A program made the position numbers and the translations under genes. This document shows positions 16,769 to 25,508 of a DNA stretch of 64,000 nt, piece by piece. This DNA is from Nitrospira sp. CR1.1. Lineage in GTDB: Bacteria; Nitrospirota; Nitrospiria; Nitrospirales; Nitrospiraceae. The notes below the pieces were generated by a model that searched no databases, was not told the origin of the DNA, and was given only the letters and a program-made list of their open reading frames with translations. Numbering within the stretch: position 1 is the stretch's first letter; each line of letters opens with the position of its first letter. The DNA is taken from contig WIAF01000002.1 of assembly GCA_014055465.1 (NCBI GenBank), forward strand, positions 124,001 to 188,000. Reading direction: 5' to 3'.

Positions 16769-16809
16769 AGCCAGATCTCTTTCTTGTGATACTGTTCTTG
16801 GATGAGGGT

Positions 16810-17556
16810 TCAGGCGGTCGCCAGCGACGGCTTGAACCAAAACGAGCGCCTGGGCCGTCCGGCCTGGAGCAATTCCGGCACGGTTACAAACCGATAGCTC
16901 CCGCACAACTGATCGAGGACCGTCTCCAATGCGCCGAGCATGGCTTGACGGTCTGGCCACGACGTATGTTCCGGATCGACTCCGTGAGCGGGCGCCCCCT
17001 TATCGTACAAGGTGTCGTGGAACAACACGATCCCGCCCGGCGTCACCATTTCCAACAGGTATTTTCCCATGACCGAGGCCTGGGATTCGTACCAATCTCC
17101 GCTGTTCAGATTCCATCCCACAACTTCGTAGCCCATCACGAATGCTTCCAGACGCGACATGACGGTTTGCTCACCATATGGCGGACGAAACAATGGGCTG
17201 ACATATGGCTGTAACGCACGTTCGCATTCCCGGATCTGCCGACGGCGCTGCCGGCTCGACAGTCCGGGAAATGCGCGGTGATCCCAGGAATGGATGCCGA
17301 TGGCGTGCCCTCCCGCCGCAATCCGCCGTACTATATCTGGGTGGGTGGCCGCGGCTTGCCCCACCACAAAAAACGTGCCGTGTGCCCGATATTTTTCAAG
17401 GAGATCCAAGACTTTAGGAGTGTTTTCAGGATCCGGCCCATCGTCAAACGTCAGAGACAGGACCGCTTGAGCGGTGACCACATGGGTGAGGCTGCCCAAC
17501 ACTTTCCTCACTGAGGCCGATACAAAGGATTGAGGATTCATGGAACTGATGCCCAT
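16810..17556 (-). CDS. Polysaccharide deacetylase (NodB/CE4 domain)
   Basis: This 248-residue CE4 deacetylase removes N-acetyl groups from a polysaccharide. The metal-binding TFDDGPD is near residue 35, HSWDHR supplies the two histidines, RPPYGE holds the catalytic-side arginine, and IVLFHDTLYD is the last motif. The N-terminus is only weakly hydrophobic, so its location is uncertain; cytoplasmic or membrane-associated action is possible. The ATG follows the stop of the GT2 gene by one base, so translation is coupled. The enzyme presumably modifies the chain made by this locus. Confidence 0.93.
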   Translation of the reverse strand: MGISSMNPQSFVSASVRKVLGSLTHVVTAQAVLSLTFDDGPDPENTPKVLDLLEKYRAHGTFFVVGQAAATHPDIVRRIAAGGHAIGIHSWDHRAFPGLSSRQRRRQIRECERALQPYVSPLFRPPYGEQTVMSRLEAFVMGYEVVGWNLNSGDWYESQASVMGKYLLEMVTPGGIVLFHDTLYDKGAPAHGVDPEHTSWPDRQAMLGALETVLDQLCGSYRFVTVPELLQAGRPRRSFWFKPSLATA

Positions 17557-17557
17557 G

Positions 17558-18433
17558 TTATTCCACCATCACCGGAGCGGCCCCAAAACGGAGACTTCCC
17601 TTCAGCAGGCCCATCAAACGGCCGAGACGCCAGGCGAACATGGTCTTCCCTTCGGGCGTACGAAGCAATTCCAACATGCGTCCCAGCAGGTTCCGCCAAG
17701 CCTGCAAGTACTTACGCCAGCGCCACCATTCCCACAGATAGCCGGCCCCATACTTTTTATACAGATACACCTCATACTCCGCATACTGCGAAGCTTGGGT
17801 ATAGACGCCCTTCTTGCTTGCGCGGAGGCGGCAGTGAAGTACCGCGTCCGGGACAAATTCCAGTTTTACCCCGTTTTGTTGCACCCGCATACAATAATCG
17901 ATGTCTTCACAAATCGGAATGGTTTCATCAAATCCAGCCACTGCATCATGCAATGCCCGCGTGATACCAAGGGTTCCTGACCCTGCATGAGGGAACGGCA
18001 AAAACCGGAACTGTTGGAGACCTGCGACCTGCGTGCAACCGCGCGCCGATCGAACCGCCGGACTATTGAGTTGTTCGAACTCCAAGCGACAGGCGACGAA
18101 TCCGTGCGCACGTAGTGCCTGTTCCATGGAGATGGCCCAGCCAGGCGCTGGAACATCATCCGCATCACAAAATAAAATCCCCTCACCAGTTGCGGCTTTG
18201 ACCCCTGCATTTCTTGCGTAGGACGCGCCTCGTCGTCCGGAGGCATCAATCAGGCGAAGACACGGCATCTGCGGCATACGCCTGGCGACTACCCTCGCCA
18301 GGTCGTCGGTCGATCCATTATCCGCGACAATGACTTCCCACGCCCCTGGCCAATCCTGGGCAGCAAGCGCGTCCAGCGTTTCGTCGATTGTGCGGCCGGC
18401 ATTGCGACACGGAATGATGACGCTGAGTGTCAT
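17558..18433 (-). CDS. Family 2 glycosyltransferase
   Basis: This GT2 enzyme has about 291 residues. The GT-A fold begins MTLSVIIPCRNAGRTIDETL and has the nucleotide-binding ADNGSTDD and the DXD-type GILFCDADDVPAPGW; a later IPICEDIDYCMRVQ resembles the catalytic ED motif. It transfers a sugar from a nucleotide sugar to a growing glycan on the cytoplasmic face. The ATG at 18433 is chosen since the first 29 codons of the longer frame are not protein-like. It is encoded between another GT2 gene and the deacetylase, apparently in one operon. Confidence 0.92.
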   Translation of the reverse strand: MTLSVIIPCRNAGRTIDETLDALAAQDWPGAWEVIVADNGSTDDLARVVARRMPQMPCLRLIDASGRRGASYARNAGVKAATGEGILFCDADDVPAPGWAISMEQALRAHGFVACRLEFEQLNSPAVRSARGCTQVAGLQQFRFLPFPHAGSGTLGITRALHDAVAGFDETIPICEDIDYCMRVQQNGVKLEFVPDAVLHCRLRASKKGVYTQASQYAEYEVYLYKKYGAGYLWEWWRWRKYLQAWRNLLGRMLELLRTPEGKTMFAWRLGRLMGLLKGSLRFGAAPVMVE

Positions 18434-18468
18434 GGTCCCCCGGACTTCAAGAGCCTCGGCGAACACGG

Positions 18469-19698
18469 CTAGTGTGAGACTCTCGTTGGCTCTCCCGTCG
18501 CAGCAGGCGCTTGAGTCCACGCGCGGTAGAGCGAGCGGAGACGTGCGGGCTGCACCCAGTAGCTGGGATCATTCAGCAGAGCGCTGACGGCCACCAGGGG
18601 GGCCCTTCTTGGAGAACCATGCTTCATACTAATCGCAGCCGCCTCAAGTAATTCTCCGAACAGTCGACGGAATGAACCGGCGCGAACCGTCTCCGCCCCT
18701 TCAACCGCTTGCATGATCTCTTTCCAGAATGTCTTCACAGCAGAGACAGGATGGGCTGAAGCCATCGCAAGGGTGCTGGCGATACGTTTCAACCATTCAA
18801 CCACCGCCGCTTCCTGCAATAACCAAGGGGCTGCGCGCAGGGCTTTCAGTAAATGAGCCTTGGTCGGTTCCAGGCCGCCGCCGGCCCACCAACGCTGGTG
18901 GGCAATACTGGCGCAGACGGCTGCTCTGGCCTTCCGGCGAACGCGATCGGCGTCGGCGGTTGCAGGCAGGCGTGACAAGGCGGCTTCCACAATCATCGGC
19001 AATTGCTGTTCGTTGGTCCCATTGGCAATGGTGCTATACCAGAGCCCTTGCTGGGAGTACCGTCCGCGCGCAACAGGTCCGCCGGGGAGAAACATCCATG
19101 GCGTGAGCGCGGCGATACGAAGCGCCATGTCATAGTGTTCCATTCCGGCCTTGCTCAGGTCGAAAAAACCGGCTTGCTCAAACAACTCACGCCGCACCAG
19201 CCAGGTCGGGGGATGCAGAAAATCGTCGGTTCTCGTAAGAAACTCCTCTAACACATTGCCCGAAGGCCCTGACTGAGGCCAGAGCAAGAGCGGTGTTTCT
19301 CCTCCGGTCACCACGCTCTGCCCATACAGCACACCGATTTCCGGATGCGCTTCCAAAAGCGGAACCTGCACCATCAATTTATGGGTGAGAAACTCGTCAT
19401 CATCATCCAACAGGGCAACATACTTCCCTTTCGCGCGCTTAATTCCGGCATTTCGTGCACCGGATGCACCCCGGTTCTCAGGCAGCCTCAGATATTGCAC
19501 CCCAGGAAATTCGGCCACGACCTTGGCCGTATCGTCAGGAGAGCAATCGTCCACCACGATAATCTCCATGTCGAAAAGTTCCCCGGCCTGCTCTTGGGCC
19601 AGAGCGGACAGAATCGCTTTTCTGAGAAGATGCGCACGCTTGTAGGTGGGGATCACCACGCTCACGAGCGGACGCGCCAAAGAAGGACTTGCCGTCAT
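18469..19698 (-). CDS. Family 2 glycosyltransferase with C-terminal extension
   Basis: This protein has about 409 residues. The N-terminal 220 form a GT2 domain: LVSVVIPTYKRAHLLRKAIL, VVDDCSPDD, GASGARNAGIKRAKGKYVAL and the metal site LLDDDDEFL. The remaining part is helical and alanine-rich with no recognised domain; it may form a membrane-facing or partner-binding region. The ATG at 19698 opens the domain, while the longer frame from 19842 lies in intergenic sequence. It is probably the second gene of the polysaccharide operon, after the oxidoreductase. Confidence 0.92.
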   Translation of the reverse strand: MTASPSLARPLVSVVIPTYKRAHLLRKAILSALAQEQAGELFDMEIIVVDDCSPDDTAKVVAEFPGVQYLRLPENRGASGARNAGIKRAKGKYVALLDDDDEFLTHKLMVQVPLLEAHPEIGVLYGQSVVTGGETPLLLWPQSGPSGNVLEEFLTRTDDFLHPPTWLVRRELFEQAGFFDLSKAGMEHYDMALRIAALTPWMFLPGGPVARGRYSQQGLWYSTIANGTNEQQLPMIVEAALSRLPATADADRVRRKARAAVCASIAHQRWWAGGGLEPTKAHLLKALRAAPWLLQEAAVVEWLKRIASTLAMASAHPVSAVKTFWKEIMQAVEGAETVRAGSFRRLFGELLEAAAISMKHGSPRRAPLVAVSALLNDPSYWVQPARLRSLYRAWTQAPAATGEPTRVSH

Positions 19699-19922
19699 AT
19701 TCACACCTGTTCTTGCTTGACTGAAAGTGAATCGTAATTCATCAGGGCGTTCACCTCCACAATCTCGGCACCCTGAAGGCAATGTTGAACGTCCGGGTGA
19801 CAACCGCAGGGCCCCGTTGCCAAGGGAAATCACAACTCGCATTTCTCCCTGGCTGATGAATTATATAAGTCGTCACGAGGTGGTAGCCTGAAGGATTCTG
19901 AGGGGTCAAGCGTTTCGGTTGC

Positions 19923-21023
19923 CTATTCGCCCGATACGTCGCAGTGGACGCCGGCTTCCAGGGGAATCCAGTGCGGCCGGCAAGCAGATTCTTGTACTGC
20001 CTCCATGGCCCGTTGCACAGCGAGGCCGTCGTAAAAAGACGCATCGACATCCGTGTTCATTCTTTTTCGAAGACAGGCATCCACAAAACTCCGCATCATC
20101 GCCCCAAGACAATGGGAAGTGCCATCGGAGGCTGCTGCCGGTAATGGCACACTTTCCCACGCCGGATGCGTGGGACGAGATACCCGCAACTTATCTATCG
20201 ATCCACGGCTCAAGGAGGCCCGCAGGGCACCTTCCCGTCCCACCACCTCAATGTATGCTCGATCTCCCGAATTCGGCGTGGCGCGACTTGCGAACAGATG
20301 GCCCTGAGTCCCATCCCGGCATACAAACCACGCGGAAGCGATATCATCGGGCTCCACCTGAGACGACGCATCGGTCCGGTGATTGGTCGCCTCGCGCGGA
20401 ACCCACATGGTTCTACCCGCCACCGCCTCGATCGGCCCGATAAGAAACCCTACGAGATCGAACAGGTGAGGTCCCACATCGCTCAAAACTCCGACGGCCG
20501 GGTAATCACGCTGCTCGCGAACACCCATTGTTGAATTTGGCTTCACGGCTTCCCAGAACGCGTACTGGACTCGCACATAGTACGGTTCTCCGATGTCACC
20601 CTTCAGCAGCCGTCGTTTCAGCTCCTGAACGCCGTATAAATACCGGTACGTGAATGCAACCTGGTGAATGGTGCGACTCCGTTCCGCCTCACGCACCATT
20701 TCGATCACTTCCTGCACATTCATGCCGAGTGGCTTTTCGCAAAAAACGTGTTTACCTGCGGCGAACGCGGCCTTGGCCTGGCGAGCATGGGCGTCGTTCT
20801 GAGTCGCGATGGTAACCGCGTCAATATCTTTCCTTGCGCAGACCTGCTTGTAGTCGAGTGAAACTTCCGGTACGCCGAGCCGATCGGCCATCGCTCGAGC
20901 ACGCGCCGCGTTTCTGCCGCACAGCACAACCACTTCCGCATCAGGATGCGATTGCAATCCTGGCACGTGACACACTTCCGCAAATGCCCCCGTCCCGAAA
21001 ACACCGACCCGCAACTTTTTCAT
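19923..21023 (-). CDS. Gfo/Idh/MocA-family NAD(P)-dependent oxidoreductase
   Basis: This 366-residue protein has an N-terminal Rossmann domain (LRVGVFGTGAFAEVCHVPGL), the family signature GKHVFCEKPLGMN around residue 90 and a C-terminal alpha/beta substrate domain. Members oxidise or epimerise sugars, often nucleotide sugars, in the cytoplasm. Its place at the head of the glycosyltransferase and export genes suggests it makes a modified sugar precursor. There are 224 bases before the next gene downstream, so an internal promoter is possible there. Confidence 0.93.
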   Translation of the reverse strand: MKKLRVGVFGTGAFAEVCHVPGLQSHPDAEVVVLCGRNAARARAMADRLGVPEVSLDYKQVCARKDIDAVTIATQNDAHARQAKAAFAAGKHVFCEKPLGMNVQEVIEMVREAERSRTIHQVAFTYRYLYGVQELKRRLLKGDIGEPYYVRVQYAFWEAVKPNSTMGVREQRDYPAVGVLSDVGPHLFDLVGFLIGPIEAVAGRTMWVPREATNHRTDASSQVEPDDIASAWFVCRDGTQGHLFASRATPNSGDRAYIEVVGREGALRASLSRGSIDKLRVSRPTHPAWESVPLPAAASDGTSHCLGAMMRSFVDACLRKRMNTDVDASFYDGLAVQRAMEAVQESACRPHWIPLEAGVHCDVSGE

Positions 21024-21245
21024 AGAATAACCTGATGAGGAAGGACCGGCACTCGGGTTTAGTATGACGAACGGACAGCCGAGATAACCACGGAACGTAT
21101 CCCAAGTTAAACAGGACTCTTACAGCATACCAAACCTCTCGGGCGGAACAAAGGATTTCCTGATACCCGGATTGAATATTCCTGTTCAGAATCAGAGGGC
21201 GGAGAAAACTTCCAACCGTATACGGCCTTCATGCGTTGCAATAAT

Positions 21246-21899
21246 TCATGTATCTGACCGGACCAATCCTGTCCTGATTGCCAGCCGCACAAGGCCGGGC
21301 ACATCGTGGATTTCCAGACGCTCCATCAGCTGAGCACGATGGGTTTCCACGGTTTTCACGCTCAGATCAAGGCGGTGGGCGATTTGCTTTGTCGAACAGC
21401 CCTCAGCGATTAATTGAAGAATTTCGCGTTGACGTCCAGTGAGTTTTCCCAGTGGGCCGGTCGGTGCATCATCCTGGCGACGATAGGCATCCAACGTGAA
21501 CTTGGCCATAGCTGGAGTCAAATAGGTTTCTCCACGACAGACGGCTTTAATGGCCAGTTCCAGTTCCGGACGATCCGCATCCTTGAGCAAATACCCGGAG
21601 GCGCCTGCTCGCAGGGCTTCCTTGAGATATTCCTCATTCGTGTACATGGTCAGCATGAGCACCTTGGTCCCCGGGCACTCCTGTCGCATCCGGCTCGTCG
21701 CCTCCAGACCATTCATGCCAGACATGGCGATGTCCATCAACACGACTTCAGGCTCCAGCTCTTTCGATACCCGCAGCGCATCGCGACCATCACTCACTTC
21801 CCCGATGACCTGAATCCCTTCCAACTTCTCGAGTAGAGCCCGGAAGCCCGCCCGCACCAATGTATGATCCTCTGCCAGCAATACTCTGATTTTTTTCAT
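21246..21899 (-). CDS. NarL/FixJ-family response regulator
   Basis: This 217-residue protein has a receiver (residues 1-120, acidic pair AEDH, phosphoacceptor Asp56 in VVLMDIAMSGMNG, conserved lysine in YLLKDADRPE) and a C-terminal LuxR/GerE helix-turn-helix (LTGRQREILQLIAEGCSTKQ). The gene starts one base after the stop of the sensor kinase gene, so the two form a co-translated two-component pair. Its target genes are unknown; no polysaccharide-specific link is visible apart from proximity. Confidence 0.96.
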   Translation of the reverse strand: MKKIRVLLAEDHTLVRAGFRALLEKLEGIQVIGEVSDGRDALRVSKELEPEVVLMDIAMSGMNGLEATSRMRQECPGTKVLMLTMYTNEEYLKEALRAGASGYLLKDADRPELELAIKAVCRGETYLTPAMAKFTLDAYRRQDDAPTGPLGKLTGRQREILQLIAEGCSTKQIAHRLDLSVKTVETHRAQLMERLEIHDVPGLVRLAIRTGLVRSDT

Positions 21900-21900
21900 C

Positions 21901-23427
21901 TCAATGAGCCTTGGCGCTTGCGGGCGCGGCTACATGCGGAAAGGAGGCACGAATTTCCGTGCCTACTGCAGGAGTTGAATCGATGCTGAACGTCCCTCCG
22001 ACAAGTTGAACCCGCTCTTCCATCCCGGACAGTCCAACGCTGGTACCGACTCTGGCCCCGGATCGGACCGCGTCCCGATCAAACCCGATTCCATTGTCGC
22101 GAATCACCAGGGTCAACTCTTGGGGAGATCGCTCCAACAATACCTCCACCTTCTTCGCCTGAGAATGGCGCACGACATTGGTCAATGCCTCTTGGGCAAG
22201 CCGGAAACAGGCAATTTCAATCTCCGGAGACGGCCTGCTGGTCAGGCCGTCCGCGGAAAACGTCAATTGCCACCCGGCGCGTTCTGCTTGCCTACCAACG
22301 TACCATCTGAGCGCGGGAACCAGGCCCAATTCATCGAGCAAAGATGGCCGCAAATCCAGCGCCAGACTGCGAACGCGTTGGAGGACCTGCGCCAAGATTT
22401 CCAGACTATCCGCAATCTGGTCTTCGACAGGCTCGCAATTAGGATGCGTCCGCAGCTCCCGCAAATTCAATTTAATGGCGGTCAATGCCTGTCCGATCTC
22501 ATCATGCAAATCACGGGCAATCGCGCGACGCTCCAGTTCCTGAATCTCCATCAAGCGACGCGAAAGGACCCGTAGCCGCTCATTGGCATCACGCAGATCT
22601 GACGTGCGCTCCATGACCCGCAACTCCAACTCCTCATGCGCATCTTTCAGAGCTTTCTGCGCCCGTTTTTGCTCGGTAATGTCGGTGTTCAACTCGAGAC
22701 TGCCGCTCGGCATGCCTGCGGCATCCCGCAACAGCGTCCATCGACTGGATACGGTGATTTCTCTCCCGGCGCGAGTTTTGTGCACGAGCTCACCTCGCCA
22801 CAACCCTTGCTCCAAGAATTTCTGCCTAATATCCTCCAACGGAAGGGGAAAACGGGTGTTTAAAAAGTCATGAATATACGCCCCCAGCGCTTCCTCCGCC
22901 GACCACCCGTACAAACGCACGGCGCCTTCATTCCAATACGTAATCGTATCGTCCATGAGATCGCGAACCAGAATGGCATCGTTGGCCAGGTCGAGCAACT
23001 TCGCTTGCCGGCGAAGTAGCGCCTCGGCCTGTAACTGTCCGCGCCGATCCTTGGCGACAAAGCAATATCCAAGAATCCTTCCGACCTCGTCAGGAATGGC
23101 ACTCACGGAGAGAAAGACCGGAAATCGATAGCCGCTGCGATCAAGATACGTCCACTCGTCCTCGGCCACCCGGCCAATACCGGCTCGCGCAACTATGACG
23201 CCGAACGAATCCGGGATAAGGCTTCCCGACTCGGCCGCAAGGGTCTCCCGGCGGCGGCGTAGCTCAGCCGGATCATGAAAGACGGCTGGGGTAACTTTAC
23301 CGACGACCGTATCGGCGCCTACGCCAAGTAATCGCTCGGCTGCGTTATTGAAGCTGGTGATGATGCCGTCCGGCCTGGTCGAGATGACGAGCACTCTGCT
23401 CAAACCGCTGTCTTGATGTTCAACCAT
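21901..23427 (-). CDS. PAS-domain sensor histidine kinase of the NarX/DegS type
   Basis: This cytoplasmic kinase has about 508 residues. Two PAS domains with attached PAC segments occupy about residues 1-260 (FNNAAERLLGVG, RDLMDDTITYWNEGAVRLYG). A coiled coil follows, then the HisKA_3 motif RRAIARDLHDEIGQALTAIK with the phosphorylated histidine, and an HATPase_c domain (VIRDNGIGFD, GLSGMEERVQLVGG). HisKA_3 kinases pair with NarL-type regulators, and one is encoded immediately downstream. The frame is open to 23580, but the first 51 codons carry no domain, so the ATG at 23427 is preferred with modest confidence. Confidence 0.92.
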   Translation of the reverse strand: MVEHQDSGLSRVLVISTRPDGIITSFNNAAERLLGVGADTVVGKVTPAVFHDPAELRRRRETLAAESGSLIPDSFGVIVARAGIGRVAEDEWTYLDRSGYRFPVFLSVSAIPDEVGRILGYCFVAKDRRGQLQAEALLRRQAKLLDLANDAILVRDLMDDTITYWNEGAVRLYGWSAEEALGAYIHDFLNTRFPLPLEDIRQKFLEQGLWRGELVHKTRAGREITVSSRWTLLRDAAGMPSGSLELNTDITEQKRAQKALKDAHEELELRVMERTSDLRDANERLRVLSRRLMEIQELERRAIARDLHDEIGQALTAIKLNLRELRTHPNCEPVEDQIADSLEILAQVLQRVRSLALDLRPSLLDELGLVPALRWYVGRQAERAGWQLTFSADGLTSRPSPEIEIACFRLAQEALTNVVRHSQAKKVEVLLERSPQELTLVIRDNGIGFDRDAVRSGARVGTSVGLSGMEERVQLVGGTFSIDSTPAVGTEIRASFPHVAAPASAKAH

Positions 23428-23834
23428 GGTGCTTTCCGCGCGTGCCGCTCCCCAACACAGCCTGAGAAAACAGATTGGTCTACTCAGTGGCTCAGGTCCA
23501 CGCGCTTGCGAAGACGCCAGCCTGCCGGCCATCATACTACAGAGCCAAAATTCAAGCGACAGCCGGAAAGAACGCATCACATATGTACGGGGAACGGAGG
23601 GAGGAACCCGACGAGCAGGTCATAGATCCGTCACGACGCCGTTACCCCGCCGTATTCATGACGCGTCGTCGTGCAGTCGCCGAGTCACGTCGCAAGACCG
23701 GTGCGCGGAGCCGGCAGGACCCGCGGTCTCTTCGTGCAGGCCGGTGAGAGGCCCACAGGGCGAGCCCGCCGGCCGAAGGCCCATCGCCGCAGTGGATCGG
23801 CAAGTGCAGCAGCAGTGCTCATGCATGCGGCGGG
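23428..23834. other. Intergenic region, nothing recognised
   Basis: These 407 bases lie between the sensor kinase gene and the EamA transporter gene, both on the minus strand. The first 150 could code an N-terminal extension of the kinase. The rest is GC-rich, with several open frames on both strands that lack ribosome sites and domain-like sequence. No terminator, repeat or promoter was convincing. Confidence 0.4.
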
Positions 23835-24731
23835 CTAAGACTCGGTTTGTCGGCCGACTAACCACACGCCCGTGAGAATGAGGAGAATGCCTGCAATTTC
23901 CCGTACCCCAATCGCTTCACCCAAGATCAGGGCGGAGAGCAACAGTGCCGACACAGGAATGAGATTAACGAACACCCCCGCCCGCGAGGGCCCCACTCCT
24001 TGTACGCCATACAACCAGGCCTGTTGGCCGAGCGCCGTGGCGAATACAATGAGATACCCTACTGCCAGCCAGCCGGAAACCGGCACGGCGCTCGCCCCGG
24101 TGAGCAGCATTTTCTGATCGGTCCAGAGGAGAGGAATTTGCAGCAGCAGCGAGAGCAAGAGCGTGGTCCAATTGACGGTCAGCGGTGACAGTCGCTCCAT
24201 CACCTGACGGCCGCCGATTGAGTACAACGCCCAGCTCACCAGCCCCAATAATACAAGCGTCCCGCCTAGCCAGGGATGATCCCCAATGGGAGCATCTCCT
24301 CCCGCCCCCGAGACGAGCGCTACTCCCGCAAACGAGACCGCACACCCGCCCGCGACCTTCTTGAAGGAAATATCGCGTACCAGGAGGGAGGACAAGAGCG
24401 CGGTAACCACCGGGCTAGCGCCGATCAGGACACCGGCGGTTGAGGCGCCGACGTAGCGGAGACCAAACAACGTGAGCAAATGGTTGCCGAGCACCCCCAG
24501 CCCCAACAAGGAGAGCGACTTGAGATCGCGCGGCGTCAAGGTCGTGCGGCCGCCTTCGGTCCACCACCACAAGGGAACCAAAATACCCAGCGCACCGATG
24601 CCGCGTATCAGTGAGGTCTCAACGGCCGAAAACGCCCCCAGCGCCAGCTTTTGCCCGACGATCGACCCGCCCCAGACCAAGGCCGAAATCGTGAGCGCCG
24701 CATAGGCGGCAGGGAGGGAGGGTTTTTCCAT
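23835..24731 (-). CDS. EamA-family (DMT) transporter
   Basis: This 298-residue inner-membrane protein has ten hydrophobic helices in two five-helix halves, the layout of the drug/metabolite transporter superfamily. Typical segments are ALVWGGSIVGQKLALG at the N-terminus, TAGVLIGASPVVTALLSSLL at the end of helix 3-4, and RAGVFVNLIPVSALLLSAL with GVREIAGILLILTGVWL in the second half. Substrates of this family range from amino acids to nucleotide sugars and cannot be told here. It may be transcribed with the O-methyltransferase gene upstream. Confidence 0.93.
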   Translation of the reverse strand: MEKPSLPAAYAALTISALVWGGSIVGQKLALGAFSAVETSLIRGIGALGILVPLWWWTEGGRTTLTPRDLKSLSLLGLGVLGNHLLTLFGLRYVGASTAGVLIGASPVVTALLSSLLVRDISFKKVAGGCAVSFAGVALVSGAGGDAPIGDHPWLGGTLVLLGLVSWALYSIGGRQVMERLSPLTVNWTTLLLSLLLQIPLLWTDQKMLLTGASAVPVSGWLAVGYLIVFATALGQQAWLYGVQGVGPSRAGVFVNLIPVSALLLSALILGEAIGVREIAGILLILTGVWLVGRQTES

Positions 24732-24785
24732 TCGGTCAGTCTTCCTAGGCCGTACACAGACGGCGCGGTCGAGAACCAGCGACCG

Positions 24786-25445
24786 CTAGCGCAACGCGTT
24801 GGGGGTGATCACCCAGATGCCATCCCGAATGGTTGCTAACACGGCCGTCACACGCGCATCAGCCGCCACGATCCGATTGAGGTCCTGAATGGCCGCCGTC
24901 CGTTCATCCGACGGCGGATCGGTGAGGACATCCCCGCCCCACAAGACGTTGTCGACCAGAATGACTCCGCGCGGCGACAGCAACTCCATTGCGCGCCGGT
25001 AATAATTCACATAGTTCAGCTTGTCGGCATCGATAAAAATCAGATCAAACGGTCCGGTCAATGCCGCCATCGTTTCCAAGGCCGGCCCCATACGGATCTC
25101 AATTTGATGGCCGTGCGGCGACTGCGCAAAAAATCGGCGCGCCACCGCGGCAGACTCTTCATCCACCTCGCACGTGACCACCCGGCCCTGCGCAGGCAAT
25201 GCTTCAGCAAAGCAGAGGGCGCTATAGCCTGTGAACATGCCGATTTCCAGGACTCGCTCGGCCCGCACCAGACGGGTCATCACATGCAGGAATGCCCCTT
25301 CCAGCGGACCCACCAACATCCGCGCAGATGTCATCGTGCGTTCGGTTTCCTCGCGGAGAGCCCGGCGAACCGGCGTTTCCGGCAAAGAACTGGCCGCAGC
25401 ATAGGCATCGATATCCGGCAACACGAGATCAGCCATCGGTTTCAC
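24786..25445 (-). CDS. SAM-dependent O-methyltransferase (caffeoyl-CoA type)
   Basis: This 219-residue class I methyltransferase has the SAM-binding motif VLEIGMFTGYSALCFAEALP, the acidic loop VTCEVDEESA, the metal-binding LIFIDADKLNYVNYY and VLVDNVLWGGDV. These residues are characteristic of the divalent-metal O-methyltransferase family that methylates catechol-type or similar small molecules. The native substrate is unknown. It lies 54 bases upstream of the EamA transporter gene on the same strand, so a link between product and transporter is possible. It diverges from the carboxypeptidase gene. Confidence 0.93.
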   Translation of the reverse strand: MKPMADLVLPDIDAYAAASSLPETPVRRALREETERTMTSARMLVGPLEGAFLHVMTRLVRAERVLEIGMFTGYSALCFAEALPAQGRVVTCEVDEESAAVARRFFAQSPHGHQIEIRMGPALETMAALTGPFDLIFIDADKLNYVNYYRRAMELLSPRGVILVDNVLWGGDVLTDPPSDERTAAIQDLNRIVAADARVTAVLATIRDGIWVITPNALR

Positions 25446-25508
25446 TCCGGGAGACAGTTGTGCGACAATTCGCAGCAGCCGCGAATCATACCACGGACCT
25501 TCTAGAGA

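Noticed and set aside
23426-23875. 149-codon plus-strand frame in the gap before the EamA gene
   Set aside because: It overlaps the ends of two solid minus-strand genes, is arginine-rich and has no ribosome site.
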